Shown piece by piece: positions 20,428 to 30,307 of a stretch of 64,000 nt of DNA. Source of the DNA: Chthonobacter albigriseus (GTDB lineage: Bacteria > Pseudomonadota > Alphaproteobacteria > Rhizobiales > Pleomorphomonadaceae). Position 1 is the first letter of the stretch; every line of letters starts with the position of its first letter. The DNA lies in the NCBI RefSeq assembly GCF_013839445.1, contig NZ_JACDIT010000002.1:1-64000 (forward strand), in the 5' to 3' direction. A program made the position numbers and the translations under genes. The notes below the pieces were generated by a model. It saw nothing but the letters and a program-made list of their open reading frames with translations, searched no databases and was not told the origin of the DNA.

Positions 20428-21375
20428 TCAGAGACCGAGCAGCGCGCGGGCGCCTGCGATGTCCTCGGGGGTGCCGACGGACACCGTCGCGGCTTCCTTC
20501 GCGATCCGTTTCACCAATCCCGCCAACACCTTGCCGGCGCCGATCTCGACAAAGGCGGTGACGCCGGCGGGGCCTGCCAGGTATTCCACCGATTCGCGCC
20601 AGCGCACTGTGCCGGTGACCTGCTCGACCAGCCGCTGCCGGATCTCCTGGGGATCGCTGATCGGGGCAGCAAGAACGTTTGAAATCAAAGGGATAGCCGG
20701 TGCGTTGACGGTCGCGGCGGCGAGTGCCTCTGCCATCACGGCGGCCGCCGGCGTCATCAACGCGCAATGGAACGGCGCGGAAACCGGCAGCAGGACGGCG
20801 CGCTTGGCGCCCTTGGCCTTGGCGATCTCCAACGCCCGCTCCACGGCGGATCTGTGTCCGGAAACAACGACTTGGCCGGGTGCGTTGTCGTTCGCGGCCT
20901 CACAGACCTCGCCCTGTGCGGCCTCCTCGGCCACCTCCGACGCCGCCTCGAAATCGAGGCCGAGCAGCGCCGCCATCGCCCCGACCCCGACCGCAACCGC
21001 CTGTTGCATCGCGTTGCCGCGAGTCCTGAGCAGCCGGGCGGCGTCGGCAACCGAAAGGGAACCGGCGGCGGCGAGCGCGGAGTATTCGCCGAGGGAGTGG
21101 CCGGCGACGAAATTCGCGTTGTCTTTCAGTGAGATACCCTCGGCCTCAAGGGCCCGGAGCGCGGCGATCGAGACCGCCATCAGCGCCGGCTGGGCGTTGG
21201 CGGTAAGGGTCAGGCGATCCTCCGGACCGTTCCAGATGACGTCGGAAAGCGTCTCGCCGAGCGCCTCGTCGACCTCCTCGAAGACCGCCCGGGATGCCGG
21301 ATAGGCCTCGGCCAGCGCCTTGCCCATGCCGACGATCTGGCTGCCCTGCCCCGGAAAAACGAACGCGACCGCCAT
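20428..21375 (-). CDS. fabD: Malonyl-CoA:ACP transacylase FabD
   Basis: FabD loads malonate from CoA onto ACP for FAS II. The 315-residue enzyme has GQGSQ at 9-13, the nucleophile Ser94 in GHSLGEYSALAA, and PVSAPFHCALM with the conserved histidine. The ATG at 21375 is chosen because the preceding 20 in-frame residues are not family-like and GAGG lies just upstream. It is divergent from ppiD across about 210 bases. Confidence 0.97.
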   Translation of the reverse strand: MAVAFVFPGQGSQIVGMGKALAEAYPASRAVFEEVDEALGETLSDVIWNGPEDRLTLTANAQPALMAVSIAALRALEAEGISLKDNANFVAGHSLGEYSALAAAGSLSVADAARLLRTRGNAMQQAVAVGVGAMAALLGLDFEAASEVAEEAAQGEVCEAANDNAPGQVVVSGHRSAVERALEIAKAKGAKRAVLLPVSAPFHCALMTPAAAVMAEALAAATVNAPAIPLISNVLAAPISDPQEIRQRLVEQVTGTVRWRESVEYLAGPAGVTAFVEIGAGKVLAGLVKRIAKEAATVSVGTPEDIAGARALLGL

Positions 21376-21589
21376 GGAAACCTCCTGAAACACCAGAGTT
21401 CCGCGGGTGTCACCACGGCAGAGGTGCCCTGTCAAGATCGACGGAACGGTCGCGGCGATGCAGCAGAGCGGGCGTGTTGTGTCGCGGCGGGCTCGTCCTT
21501 ATGATCCGCGCGCCTTGCGGGGATCTCCCGCGACGATGCTTCTTCACTCTGGGCCGACCGCAGGCGCGGCGCCCGAACCGGACGGACCG

Positions 21590-23476
21590 ATGCTCGATTC
21601 CCTGCGCCGCGGCGCCAATACGATTGTTGCCAAGATCCTCCTCGGCCTTCTCGTCGTCTCGTTCGCGGTCTGGGGCATCGCCGACGTGTTTCGGTCCACC
21701 GGCAGCCAGTCGGTCGCCGAGGTGGGCGACACGGAGGTATCGCTGACCGACTTCGGACGCCAGTATCAGAGGGAAATCCAGGCTTTCTCCCGGCAATACG
21801 GCCAGCCGATCACGCCGGAACTCGCCGCCCAGCTCGGCCTGCCGAGCCGTCTCCTCGGCCGGATGATCTCCGAGGCGGCGTTGACCGACACGGCAACCAG
21901 CATGGGTCTCGGCGTCTCGGACGAGGCGATCGCCAAGACCATCGCGGCGGACCCGAACTTCCAGGCCGGCGGCAAGTTCGACCGTGCCTATTTCAACCAG
22001 CTGATCAACCAGAATGGCCTGACGGAAGCCCAATACATCGCCGAGCAGCGCTCGCTTCTGTTGCGCCGGCAGCTGGCCGAAGGCCTTTTCGGCGGCATGG
22101 GCACCCCGACGACGCTGCTCGAACAGCTCTCGCGCTACCGCGACGAGGTTCGGATCGTCGACTACATCGAGCTGCCGCGAAGCCTGATCACACCAATTCC
22201 GACGCCTAGCGGCGACGAGCTCCAGACGTACTATGATGCGAACAAGGACCAGTACCGGGCGCCGGAGTACCGCAAGCTGGACATCCTGACGCTCACGCCG
22301 GACGATATCGCCGACCCGTCGGCGGTCACCGACGAGGACGCCCGCAAGGAGTACGAGCGCACCAAGGGCCAGTATGGCACCGCCGAGCAGCGGCGGATCC
22401 AGCAGATCCTGTTCCCGACGATCGAAGAGGCGAAAGCCGCGTCGGACAAGATCAAGGGCGGCGCTACCTTCGAGCAGATCGTCGGCGAGCGGAACCTGAA
22501 GCCGGAGGACATCGACCTCGGGCTGCTCACCAAGGATCGCGTTGTCGATCCGGCGATTGCGGAAGCCGCGTTCGGGCTCGGCGCCGGCGCCGTCAGCGAC
22601 GCGGTGGAGGCCCGTTTCGGCGGCGCTCTGGTCCGTGTGACCGAGATCGTGCCGCAGAGCGTGAGGCCGTTCGAGGACGTTGCCGCGGAGATCAAGGCAT
22701 CGATCGCGCGCCGCGCCGCCGAGGGCACCGTGCTGGAAACGCACGACGAAATCGAGGACGCCCGTGCCGGCGGCGCGACGCTGGCCGAGATCGCGGAGCG
22801 GTTCAAGCTGAAGGTTCGCACGATCGAGGCGGTGGACGCTGAAGGCAAGGACGCGGCAGGCGCCACGGTCGACATTCCGCAGTCGACGGAGGTGGTCGCT
22901 GCGGCCTTCGCCAGCGATGTCGGGGTGGAGAACGACCCGGTGTCGATGTCCAATCGCGGTTTCGTCTTCTTCGACGTGGTGGACGTGAGGGCCGCCCGCG
23001 ACCGGCCGCTGGAGGAGGTGAAGGACCAGGTCACCAAGGGCTGGACCGAGGCTCGGATCGGTGAGCTGCTGCAGGCCAAGGCCGACGATCTCCAGAAGTC
23101 GGTGGCCGGTGGACAGGACCTCGCCGTCGCTGCCCAGAGCGTCGGCGCGACGGTAAAGACCACGCAGGCCTTCGCCCGCAACGGTCAGATCGCCGACCTG
23201 ACGCCGGCCGGCGTGGACGCCGCGTTCGGCGGTCCGGAGGGGCATGTCGCCACGGTGGAGAAGGAGGACGGCAGCCGGCTTCTCATCAAGGTGAAAAGCG
23301 CCGTGGTGCCACCCTTCTTCGCGGAAGCGGCGGGCAATGCGGAAGCGGCCAAGGGCTTCGCCGAGGAGCTCCAGAGCAGCCTGCTGTCGCAGTATATCGA
23401 GCAGCGGCAGGCGGAGCTCGGTTCGTCGGTGAACCAGGCCGCGCTGCAGCAGGTGATCGGCCTCGCCGGTCGTTGA
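21590..23476 (+). CDS. ppiD: Membrane-anchored periplasmic peptidyl-prolyl isomerase/chaperone (PpiD/SurA type)
   Basis: PpiD-type proteins are inner-membrane-anchored periplasmic folding factors that receive proteins leaving the Sec channel. The 628-residue product has a short cytoplasmic start, one membrane helix (about 12-31, IVAKILLGLLVVSFAVWGIA), a SurA_N-like chaperone region (about 40-170), a parvulin-like domain (about 235-350; EQRRIQQILFPTIEEAKAA and VVDPAIAEAAFGLGAGAVS) and a long helical C-terminus. ATG 21590 gives the canonical MLDSLRRGANTIVAK opening. trpD follows after 43 bases. Confidence 0.92.
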   Translation: MLDSLRRGANTIVAKILLGLLVVSFAVWGIADVFRSTGSQSVAEVGDTEVSLTDFGRQYQREIQAFSRQYGQPITPELAAQLGLPSRLLGRMISEAALTDTATSMGLGVSDEAIAKTIAADPNFQAGGKFDRAYFNQLINQNGLTEAQYIAEQRSLLLRRQLAEGLFGGMGTPTTLLEQLSRYRDEVRIVDYIELPRSLITPIPTPSGDELQTYYDANKDQYRAPEYRKLDILTLTPDDIADPSAVTDEDARKEYERTKGQYGTAEQRRIQQILFPTIEEAKAASDKIKGGATFEQIVGERNLKPEDIDLGLLTKDRVVDPAIAEAAFGLGAGAVSDAVEARFGGALVRVTEIVPQSVRPFEDVAAEIKASIARRAAEGTVLETHDEIEDARAGGATLAEIAERFKLKVRTIEAVDAEGKDAAGATVDIPQSTEVVAAAFASDVGVENDPVSMSNRGFVFFDVVDVRAARDRPLEEVKDQVTKGWTEARIGELLQAKADDLQKSVAGGQDLAVAAQSVGATVKTTQAFARNGQIADLTPAGVDAAFGGPEGHVATVEKEDGSRLLIKVKSAVVPPFFAEAAGNAEAAKGFAEELQSSLLSQYIEQRQAELGSSVNQAALQQVIGLAGR

Positions 23477-23519
23477 CATGCCCGGTTGGGCAGCCACATT
23501 CAGCCGGGGGTGAGCGGCG

Positions 23520-24533
23520 ATGAGCGAGCTGAAACGACTGCTGGGCAAGGTTGCGACCGGCGCGGCGCTGACGCGTGAGGAGGCGAGCGCCGCCTTCGAC
23601 GTGATGATGTCGGGCGAAGCGACGCCGGCGCAGATCGGCGGCTTCCTGATGGCTCTTCGCGTGCGGGGCGAAACCGTCAACGAAATCGCCGGCGCGGTGG
23701 AGACCATGCGCGCCAAGATGCTCCGCGTGCCTGGCGCGGAAGACGCCATGGACATCGTCGGCACCGGCGGCGACGGCTCCGGCAGCCTGAACATCTCGAC
23801 GGCGACCGCCTTCGTGGTGGCCGGTGCGGGCGTCAAGGTGGCCAAGCACGGCAACCGGGCGCTCTCGTCGAAATCCGGAGCCGCCGACGTGCTGATGGCG
23901 CTGGGCGTCAAGGTGGACCTGGAGCCCGAGGCGATCGCCGGCTGCATCCGGGACGCAGGGGTCGGCTTCATGTTCGCACCGGCGCACCATGCCGCCATGA
24001 AGCACGTGGGCCCGAGCCGGGTGGAACTCGGCACGCGGACCATCTTCAACCTGCTCGGGCCGCTCTCCAACCCGGCGGGCGTCAAGCGCCAGCTGGTCGG
24101 GGTGTTTTCCAACCAATGGGTGGAGCCGGTGGCGCGGGTGCTCCAGGCGCTCGGCTCGGAAGCGGCGTGGGTGGTGCACGGGTCGGACGGGATGGACGAG
24201 ATGACCACCTCCGGACCGACGCACGTGGCGAGGCTGGAGGGCGGGGAGATCACGACCTTCGAGGTCACGCCCGAGGAGGCCGGCCTGCCCCGTCATCCGG
24301 CCGACGCGGTCAAAGGCGGCCTTGCCGAAGAGAACGCCGCGGCCTTGCGGGCCCTGTTGGACGGAGCGCCCGGCGCATACCGCGACACCGTGCTCCTCAA
24401 CGCCGCAGCGGCGCTGATCATCGCCGGTCGCGCCGCGACGCTGAAGGACGGTGTCGCGCTGGCGGCCGCTTCCGTCGACGAAGGCCGCGCAGCGGATACC
24501 CTGGCGCGGCTGATCGCGCTTTCGAACGCCTGA
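23520..24533 (+). CDS. trpD: Anthranilate phosphoribosyltransferase
   Basis: TrpD joins anthranilate to PRPP in tryptophan synthesis. The 337-residue enzyme shows [17 protein letters not shown] at about 81, [35 protein letters not shown] and [17 protein letters not shown]. It is 7 bases upstream of the trpC-moaC frame; the GAGG for that gene sits over the trpD stop. No trpG is attached. Confidence 0.97.
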   Translation: MSELKRLLGKVATGAALTREEASAAFDVMMSGEATPAQIGGFLMALRVRGETVNEIAGAVETMRAKMLRVPGAEDAMDIVGTGGDGSGSLNISTATAFVVAGAGVKVAKHGNRALSSKSGAADVLMALGVKVDLEPEAIAGCIRDAGVGFMFAPAHHAAMKHVGPSRVELGTRTIFNLLGPLSNPAGVKRQLVGVFSNQWVEPVARVLQALGSEAAWVVHGSDGMDEMTTSGPTHVARLEGGEITTFEVTPEEAGLPRHPADAVKGGLAEENAAALRALLDGAPGAYRDTVLLNAAAALIIAGRAATLKDGVALAAASVDEGRAADTLARLIALSNA

Positions 24534-24540
24534 GGACGCG

Positions 24541-25818
24541 ATGACCGACATCCTGGCCAAGATCGAGGCCTACAAACGGCAGGAGATCGCGGCGGCAGAG
24601 GCGGCGATTCCGCTGGCGGAGATCCGGGCGCGCGCGCTGGACCAGCCGCCGACGCGCGGATTTGCGAACGCACTCCGCGCCAAGCTGGACGGCGGACAAT
24701 ATGCGCTGATCGCGGAGATCAAGAAGGCGAGCCCCTCGCGCGGGTTGATCCGGCCGGACTTCGATCCTCCGCGTCTGGCGGAGGCCTATGCGGAGGGCGG
24801 CGCTGCCTGCCTTTCCATTCTGACCGACACCCCCTCCTTCCAGGGAAGGCCGGAGTACCTGACCGAGGCACGGGCAGCGGTGGACTTGCCGGCGCTGCGC
24901 AAGGACTTCCTATTCTCGCCCTACCAGGTCTACGAGGCCCGCGCCTGGGGTGCGGACGCCATCCTGATCATCATGGCTTCGGTGGACGACGAACTTGCCC
25001 GGCGACTGGAAGAGACGGCCGCCGAACTCGGGATGGATTCGCTGATCGAGGTTCACGACGAGGCCGAGCTGGAACGCGCGCTGAAGCTCTCCTCGCCGCT
25101 GATTGGGATCAACAACCGGAACCTCCGGACCTTCGAGACCAAGCTGGAGACGACCGAACACCTCGCCCCGCTGATCCCCGAGGGGCGGATCATCGTCGGC
25201 GAATCCGGGCTCTTCACCACGGCGGACCTGGACCGGCTCGCCGAGGCCGGGGTGCGGACCTTCCTGGTGGGCGAGAGCCTGATGCGCCAGGACGACGTCG
25301 CAGCGGCCACGCGCGGGCTCCTGGGCCTGCCCACCCGAGAGCAAGCGCAACTGACGCATCTGGACGCCCGCGGTCAGGCCGCCATGGTGGACGTGACGGA
25401 GAAGGCGGTGACCGACCGGACCGCCGTCGCGGAGGGCCGCGTGGTGATGAAGCCGGAAACGCTCGCCGTGATCCTGGACGGCCACCTACCGAAAGGGGAC
25501 GTGGTGGCGACGGCGCGGATCGCCGGCATCATGGCGGCGAAAAAGACGGCGGAACTGATCCCCCTCTGTCACCCGCTCCCCGTGACGAAGGTCGTCGTCG
25601 ACATCGAACCGTCGCCGGCGCTGCCGGGACTGGTCGTGCGGGCGACCGTGCGCGTGACCGGCCAGACGGGGGTGGAGATGGAGGCGCTGACGGCCGCGTC
25701 CGTCGCTTGCCTCACCATCTACGACATGGCCAAGGCTGTGGAGAAGACGATGCGGATCGAGGGGCTGCGCCTGGTCGAGAAGACCGGCGGCAAATCCGGT
25801 CCGTTCAAAGCGGACTAG
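24541..25818 (+). CDS. Fused indole-3-glycerol phosphate synthase TrpC - cyclic pyranopterin monophosphate synthase MoaC
   Basis: One open frame of 425 residues joins two complete enzymes. Residues 1 to about 266 are TrpC ([10 protein letters not shown] at 59-68, LRKDFLF with K121, [16 protein letters not shown]). Residues about 271-425 are MoaC, starting [15 protein letters not shown], with LPKGDV (K318), LCHPL (H344), [10 protein letters not shown] and YDMAKAVEK (D395, K398, equivalent to E. coli D128 and K131). TrpC closes a ring in tryptophan synthesis; MoaC forms cPMP from the MoaA product in molybdopterin synthesis. Relatives usually have two adjacent genes in this order. The linker (LPTREQAQ, 25327-25350) has no stop; CGA at 25336 is one base from TGA and CTG at 25351 one from ATG. 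A separate MoaC start at that CTG or an assembly error cannot be excluded. Confidence 0.9.
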   Translation: MTDILAKIEAYKRQEIAAAEAAIPLAEIRARALDQPPTRGFANALRAKLDGGQYALIAEIKKASPSRGLIRPDFDPPRLAEAYAEGGAACLSILTDTPSFQGRPEYLTEARAAVDLPALRKDFLFSPYQVYEARAWGADAILIIMASVDDELARRLEETAAELGMDSLIEVHDEAELERALKLSSPLIGINNRNLRTFETKLETTEHLAPLIPEGRIIVGESGLFTTADLDRLAEAGVRTFLVGESLMRQDDVAAATRGLLGLPTREQAQLTHLDARGQAAMVDVTEKAVTDRTAVAEGRVVMKPETLAVILDGHLPKGDVVATARIAGIMAAKKTAELIPLCHPLPVTKVVVDIEPSPALPGLVVRATVRVTGQTGVEMEALTAASVACLTIYDMAKAVEKTMRIEGLRLVEKTGGKSGPFKAD

Positions 25819-25836
25819 AGCATTCGGGAGGCGGAC

Positions 25837-27042
25837 GTGGCGCTGTTGCCGGTCGAAGAGGCCCAGGCGAGGCTGCTTGCGGGGGTTCGGCCGGTGGAGG
25901 CCGAGCACGTCGGAATCGCCGATGCGGGCGGACGCGTGCTCGCGTCGGACCTCTCGGCGCGGCGGACGCAGCCGCCCTTCGCCGCCTCCGCGATGGACGG
26001 CTATGCCGTGCGCGCAGCCGACCTTCAGCCGGGCGCGCGGCTCCGCGTGATCGGCGACTCGATCGCCGGACGCGGCTTCGGACATCCTGTGGCGGCGGGC
26101 GAAGCGGTGCGGATCTTCACCGGGGCACCGGTGCCGGATGGCGCCGACACGATCCTGATCCAGGAGAACGCCCGCCGGAACGGCGAGTTCGTGGTGGCGG
26201 AGCAGGCGGAACCTGCCGGGCGCTTCATCCGCCGGGCCGGGCTCGACTTCAGCGAGGGCGATGTGCTGCTTCGCGCCGGCCTCCGGCTGGACGGCCGCCT
26301 CGTCGCGCTGGCGGCGGCGATGAACCATGCGGACGTCGCGGTGCGTCGGCGGCCGCGTGTGGCTCTGCTTGCAACGGGCGACGAACTTGTCCAGCCCGGC
26401 GCGCCGATCGGGCCGGACCAGATCGTCGCGTCCAATGCGCTCGGGCTGGCGGCGGATATCCGCGCGCTCGGCGGCGAGGTGATCGATCTCGGCATTGCGC
26501 CGGACGACCTCGGGACCATCCGCGCCCGGATCCGGCAGGGGATTGCCGCGAAGGCAGACGTGATCTGCCTGTTGGGCGGCGCCTCCGTGGGGGACTACGA
26601 CCTGACGCGGCCGGCGCTGGAAGCGGAAGGCATGGTGCTCGACTTCTGGAAGATCGCGATGCGACCCGGCAAGCCGCTGATCGTGGGTCGTCACGGCGAT
26701 ACCGTGATGCTGGGCCTGCCCGGCAACCCGGTTTCGACGATGGTGTGCGGTCTGCTGTTCCTGAAACCCCTGGTTCGAGCCCTGCTCGGCGAAGCCGGTG
26801 TCCTCCCGATCGCCGAACGCGCAACGCTCGGTGCGGCGATGGGCGAGAACGACCAGCGGCAGGACTATGTGCGGGCGCGCCTGCGCGTGGGGGAGGACGG
26901 ACGCCTGATCGCGACCCCGCTCGACCTGCAGGATTCCTCCATGCTTTCCCGGCTGGCGCTGGCCGAAGCGCTGATCGTGCGGGTTCCCGGCGCCCCTCCC
27001 GCGCAGGCCGGCAGCGTCTGCGAAATCCTGCGACTGCCCTGA
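25837..27042 (+). CDS. moeA: Molybdopterin molybdenumtransferase MoeA
   Basis: MoeA inserts molybdate into adenylylated molybdopterin. The 401-residue product starts at GTG 25837, six bases after GGGAGG. Motifs are [12 protein letters not shown] at about 47, [29 protein letters not shown] at about 178, [10 protein letters not shown], and [13 protein letters not shown]. It lies 18 bases after the moaC part, so two molybdenum-cofactor steps are adjacent. Confidence 0.96.
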   Translation: MALLPVEEAQARLLAGVRPVEAEHVGIADAGGRVLASDLSARRTQPPFAASAMDGYAVRAADLQPGARLRVIGDSIAGRGFGHPVAAGEAVRIFTGAPVPDGADTILIQENARRNGEFVVAEQAEPAGRFIRRAGLDFSEGDVLLRAGLRLDGRLVALAAAMNHADVAVRRRPRVALLATGDELVQPGAPIGPDQIVASNALGLAADIRALGGEVIDLGIAPDDLGTIRARIRQGIAAKADVICLLGGASVGDYDLTRPALEAEGMVLDFWKIAMRPGKPLIVGRHGDTVMLGLPGNPVSTMVCGLLFLKPLVRALLGEAGVLPIAERATLGAAMGENDQRQDYVRARLRVGEDGRLIATPLDLQDSSMLSRLALAEALIVRVPGAPPAQAGSVCEILRLP

Positions 27043-27068
27043 CACATCGCGGTGCAACCGCTCTTGCG

Positions 27069-27109
27069 GAACACACACAGAACATGGTAACCCTGTTCGT
27101 GTTTTGTAC
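27069..27109 (+). promoter_or_regulatory. LexA (SOS) operators upstream of lexA
   Basis: GAAC-N7-GAAC at 27069-27083 is a perfect match to the alphaproteobacterial SOS box (GTTC-N7-GTTC on the other strand). A second, imperfect box GTTC-N7-GTAC follows at 27095-27109. They lie about 70-110 bases upstream of the lexA ATG, as expected for autoregulation. Confidence 0.85.
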
Positions 27110-27179
27110 CGATTCACGGTGCGGAAGGAACGAAGGCGGCCCGGATCGCGAATCCGGAGCTGCAATAGAGGGGCTACCG

Positions 27180-27890
27180 ATGCTCACGCGCAAGCAGCTC
27201 GAGCTGTTGATGTTCATCCATGAACGCCTCAAGGAATCGGGCGTGCCTCCCTCGTTCGACGAGATGAAGGACGCGTTGGACTTGAAGTCCAAGTCCGGCA
27301 TCCACAGGCTCATCACCGCCCTGGAAGAGCGCGGGTTCATCCGCCGCCTGCCGAACCGGGCGCGCGCGCTGGAGGTGATCAAGCTGCCGGAATCGGTGCA
27401 GTCGTCGATCGGCAAGGGGCGTCGCGGGTTCGCCCCCTCGGTGATCGAGGGCACCCTCGGTAAGGAGCGGCCCACTCCGCCGCCGGAACCGGCCGCAGAG
27501 GCGCGCGATACGCTGCCTGTCCCAGTGATGGGGCGGATCGCAGCCGGCGTGCCGATCTCGGCGATCCAGAACCATTCCCACACCGTTCACGTCCCCATCG
27601 ATCTGATCGCCGGCGGCGAGCATTTCGCCCTGGAGGTGCGCGGCGACTCGATGATCGAGGCTGGAATCCTCGACGGCGACACGGTGGTCATCAAGAAGTC
27701 GGAGACCGCGGACACCGGCGACATCGTGGTCGCGTTGGTGGACGACGAGGAGGCGACCCTGAAGCGCCTGCGCAAGAAGGGTGCTTCAATCGCGCTGGAA
27801 GCGGCCAACCCGGCCTATGAGACCCGCATCTTCGGGCCCGATCGCGTGCGGATCCAGGGCAAGCTCGTCGCGCTCATGCGGCGCTACTGA
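27180..27890 (+). CDS. lexA: SOS response repressor and autoprotease LexA
   Basis: LexA represses DNA-damage genes and cleaves itself when RecA filaments form. The 236-residue protein has the N-terminal winged helix ([17 protein letters not shown]; recognition region [16 protein letters not shown]), a Pro-rich linker, the cleavage bond A122-G123 in GRIAAGVPI, and the Ser157 (RGDSMIEAG) and Lys195 (EATLKRL) dyad. ATG 27180 is the family start; the long open frame upstream is a shadow through moeA. Its 3' end overlaps that of comEC by 7 bases. Confidence 0.98.
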   Translation: MLTRKQLELLMFIHERLKESGVPPSFDEMKDALDLKSKSGIHRLITALEERGFIRRLPNRARALEVIKLPESVQSSIGKGRRGFAPSVIEGTLGKERPTPPPEPAAEARDTLPVPVMGRIAAGVPISAIQNHSHTVHVPIDLIAGGEHFALEVRGDSMIEAGILDGDTVVIKKSETADTGDIVVALVDDEEATLKRLRKKGASIALEAANPAYETRIFGPDRVRIQGKLVALMRRY

Positions 27891-30187
27891 GGGCGCTCCC
27901 AGCGGTGCCAGGGGGCTGGCGGGTCGTCGATGGCCTGATCCAGCGGCTCCAGAACGATCGGCGCGTCCGGGTTTGATCGGACGGTCCGGTCGCCGGCGGA
28001 GGGAGCCGCCGGGTGGACCGGAAGGTCGGTCCGGTAGGTTCGGGTGCCGGTGCGCTGGAGGACAGCGCCGTCGACGACGGTCGTCAGCGCATGACACCAG
28101 GGCGGCGCGACCAGTCGGGTCACGACCAGCCGAGCGCGGTGGCACTCATCGAGAAAGGCCATCGGCCGCTTGATCAGGGCGGCTTCGGCAATGCCGCCGG
28201 GATCATCCGCCAGCAGGATACAAGCCTCGCCGTCGCAGAAGACGCCGCGGACGAGCGAGGGGTCGGAGGGCTTGCGGGCGTCGCCGAGCACGGCCAGCCA
28301 GATCTCGGTCTGGAAGTCGTCGGCATCGCCCAGGATGCGGATCGTGCCGTCCGGAAGCGTCACCAGCGCGCGGCGGCCTTCGCCGTCGACGATGACATGC
28401 GGCAGGGTGGCGAAGGGCACGAGGGCCAGGCCGAGTGCGATCGCCGGCAAGCCTGCGAGGCGCTGGCGTCCTGTCCAGAGGCAGAGCCAGAGCCCGCCCG
28501 CGACCATGGCGAGAACGGCGATGACCGGCGGCCGGCCGAAGGTGCCGCCGCGCGGGGTCCAGGCGGCGACCTGTTCGGCGATCAGGACCAGACCGTCGAT
28601 GCCCCAGCCCATGAGGGTAAGCGGAAGCCGCTCCAGGCCGAGCGGCATGGCGATGGCCGTGACGACGGCCATGGGCATGATCAGGAAGGTGACCAGCGGC
28701 GTGGCGGCGAGGTTGGCGACAAGGCCGAGCGGGGCAACGCGGTTGAAGTGGTAGAGGGCGATCGGGAAGGTGGCGAGGCCGGCGATGAGCGACGTCAGCA
28801 GCGAAGCGCCGATCCAGAGCGCGACTTTTCCGGTGACGCGGACGATCCACGAGATGTCCCCGCTGTCGCGGGTTCGACCCATGCGTGCCGACAGAGCCTC
28901 GTAGCCGGCAATCAGCGCGACCACGGAGGCGAAGGACATCTGCGCGCCGGGCTCCAGAACCGCGGAGGGGGACAGGGCGAAGACGACGAAGGCGGAAACG
29001 GCGACAACGCGCAGGCTGAAAGGCTTGCGGTCGGCGATGATCGCGACGAGGCCGAGCCCGACCATGATGGCGGACCGCTCGGCGGGGACCCCCATGCCGG
29101 AGACGAGGAGGTATCCGGCATTGCCGGCCAGCGCGGCGAGCGCCGCCCATTGCTTGACGGGATAGCGGAGAGCGATCGGCGGTATGGCGGCAAGGACGAA
29201 ACGGACGAGCAGAAACAGGCTGGCGGAGACCAGCGCCATGTGGAGGCCGGAGATCGAGAGGATGTGGCTCAGGCCGGATGTCCGCATCGCCTCGTCGGTG
29301 TCGTCGTCGATCGCGCCCCGGTCGCCGACCAGGAGCGCCGCGGCGATCGCGCCGCTGTCGCCGGGGACGATCTCCCGGACGCGTGCGGAGACGTGCTGGC
29401 GGAGCCGCTCGACCGGACCCCAGGTGGCGAGGTCGCGTGGCAGGTCCGGCGCGTCCGACCACAGGACGGGCGCGCCCAGGGAGAAACCGACCGCGCCGAT
29501 CCGTTCGAACCAGGCGGCTCGGGCGAAGTCGTATCCGCCGGGCACCAGGGGCGCCGTCGGCGGCGATAGCCGCGCCAGCATCCGAAGGGGCGCGCCGACG
29601 ACCGGCGGTGCATCCAGCCCGCGGACGGTGACCCGCACCCGTTTCGGCGTTCCCTCGCCCGGTGCCGGGTCCATGGCGTGGACCCGAAGGATCAGGCGCA
29701 GTCCGCGCCCTGCCCTGTCCTCCACGGTTTCGACGTGGCCGAAGATCGTGGCGGTGCGTTGTCTGAGCAGTCTCGGCGCGTCGGCCCAGGCGGCGGCGCA
29801 ATCGGCTGCAAGCACGCCCGCGGCAGCCACGAGGGCGAGCGTGGCCAGGGCGGCGGCAAGGCCGCCCCGACGGCGAAGAGCGAGCGCGGCAGCGGCGGCG
29901 ACCATCATGACGAGCAGCACGGGAGCGGGAGCCGGACCGATCATCCACTCCAGGCGGATCCCGGCCGCGGTTGCAAAGAGGACGGGCAGCCAGAGGAAAC
30001 CGCGGCGGTGTTCCAGATCCTTGCCGAGGTCGGCCGCAGCCAAGTCGGCCATGCGTCGGACCAGGGCGCGCAGCGGCGGCGCCGCGGAGCGGACACCGCG
30101 GCGCGACCGCGTGGCGGCGGACGGCGAACCATGCGGTGAGGAAGGCGACGTGTCCTGCGGTAGTGGCACCTTGGCGAGCCTCGTCAT
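27884..30187 (-). CDS. ComEC/Rec2 family competence protein
   Basis: ComEC forms the inner-membrane channel for single-stranded DNA in natural transformation. The 767-residue product has N-terminal membrane helices (about 60-130), the DUF4131-like soluble domain (about 135-245) and the multi-helix Competence domain ([48 protein letters not shown]). The roughly 200-residue C-terminal region occupies the place of the metallo-beta-lactamase domain but has no HxHxDH motif, so nuclease function is unlikely. Start chosen at 30187, but later starts are possible because the first 50 residues are low-complexity. Convergent with lexA. Confidence 0.9.
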   Translation of the reverse strand: MTRLAKVPLPQDTSPSSPHGSPSAATRSRRGVRSAAPPLRALVRRMADLAAADLGKDLEHRRGFLWLPVLFATAAGIRLEWMIGPAPAPVLLVMMVAAAAALALRRRGGLAAALATLALVAAAGVLAADCAAAWADAPRLLRQRTATIFGHVETVEDRAGRGLRLILRVHAMDPAPGEGTPKRVRVTVRGLDAPPVVGAPLRMLARLSPPTAPLVPGGYDFARAAWFERIGAVGFSLGAPVLWSDAPDLPRDLATWGPVERLRQHVSARVREIVPGDSGAIAAALLVGDRGAIDDDTDEAMRTSGLSHILSISGLHMALVSASLFLLVRFVLAAIPPIALRYPVKQWAALAALAGNAGYLLVSGMGVPAERSAIMVGLGLVAIIADRKPFSLRVVAVSAFVVFALSPSAVLEPGAQMSFASVVALIAGYEALSARMGRTRDSGDISWIVRVTGKVALWIGASLLTSLIAGLATFPIALYHFNRVAPLGLVANLAATPLVTFLIMPMAVVTAIAMPLGLERLPLTLMGWGIDGLVLIAEQVAAWTPRGGTFGRPPVIAVLAMVAGGLWLCLWTGRQRLAGLPAIALGLALVPFATLPHVIVDGEGRRALVTLPDGTIRILGDADDFQTEIWLAVLGDARKPSDPSLVRGVFCDGEACILLADDPGGIAEAALIKRPMAFLDECHRARLVVTRLVAPPWCHALTTVVDGAVLQRTGTRTYRTDLPVHPAAPSAGDRTVRSNPDAPIVLEPLDQAIDDPPAPWHRWERPQ

Positions 30188-30307
30188 CAGAAGGTCTTTT
30201 GCGAGGCCCCGCCGCTCGTGCTAAGACCCGCTGCGCCCGTAGCCACCTGCCTCCCCAAGCGCGAGCGATACACGCCATACGCGCTCCGTTCATTGGAATT
30301 ATTGTCC

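Noticed and set aside
21410-24268. 952-codon open frame antisense to ppiD and trpD
   Set aside because: Crosses two genes with clear families on the other strand; composition is that of a shadow frame.
25707-27179. In-frame extension upstream of lexA
   Set aside because: It runs through moeA in another phase; LexA begins at 27180 with its family opening and its SOS boxes lie inside the extension.
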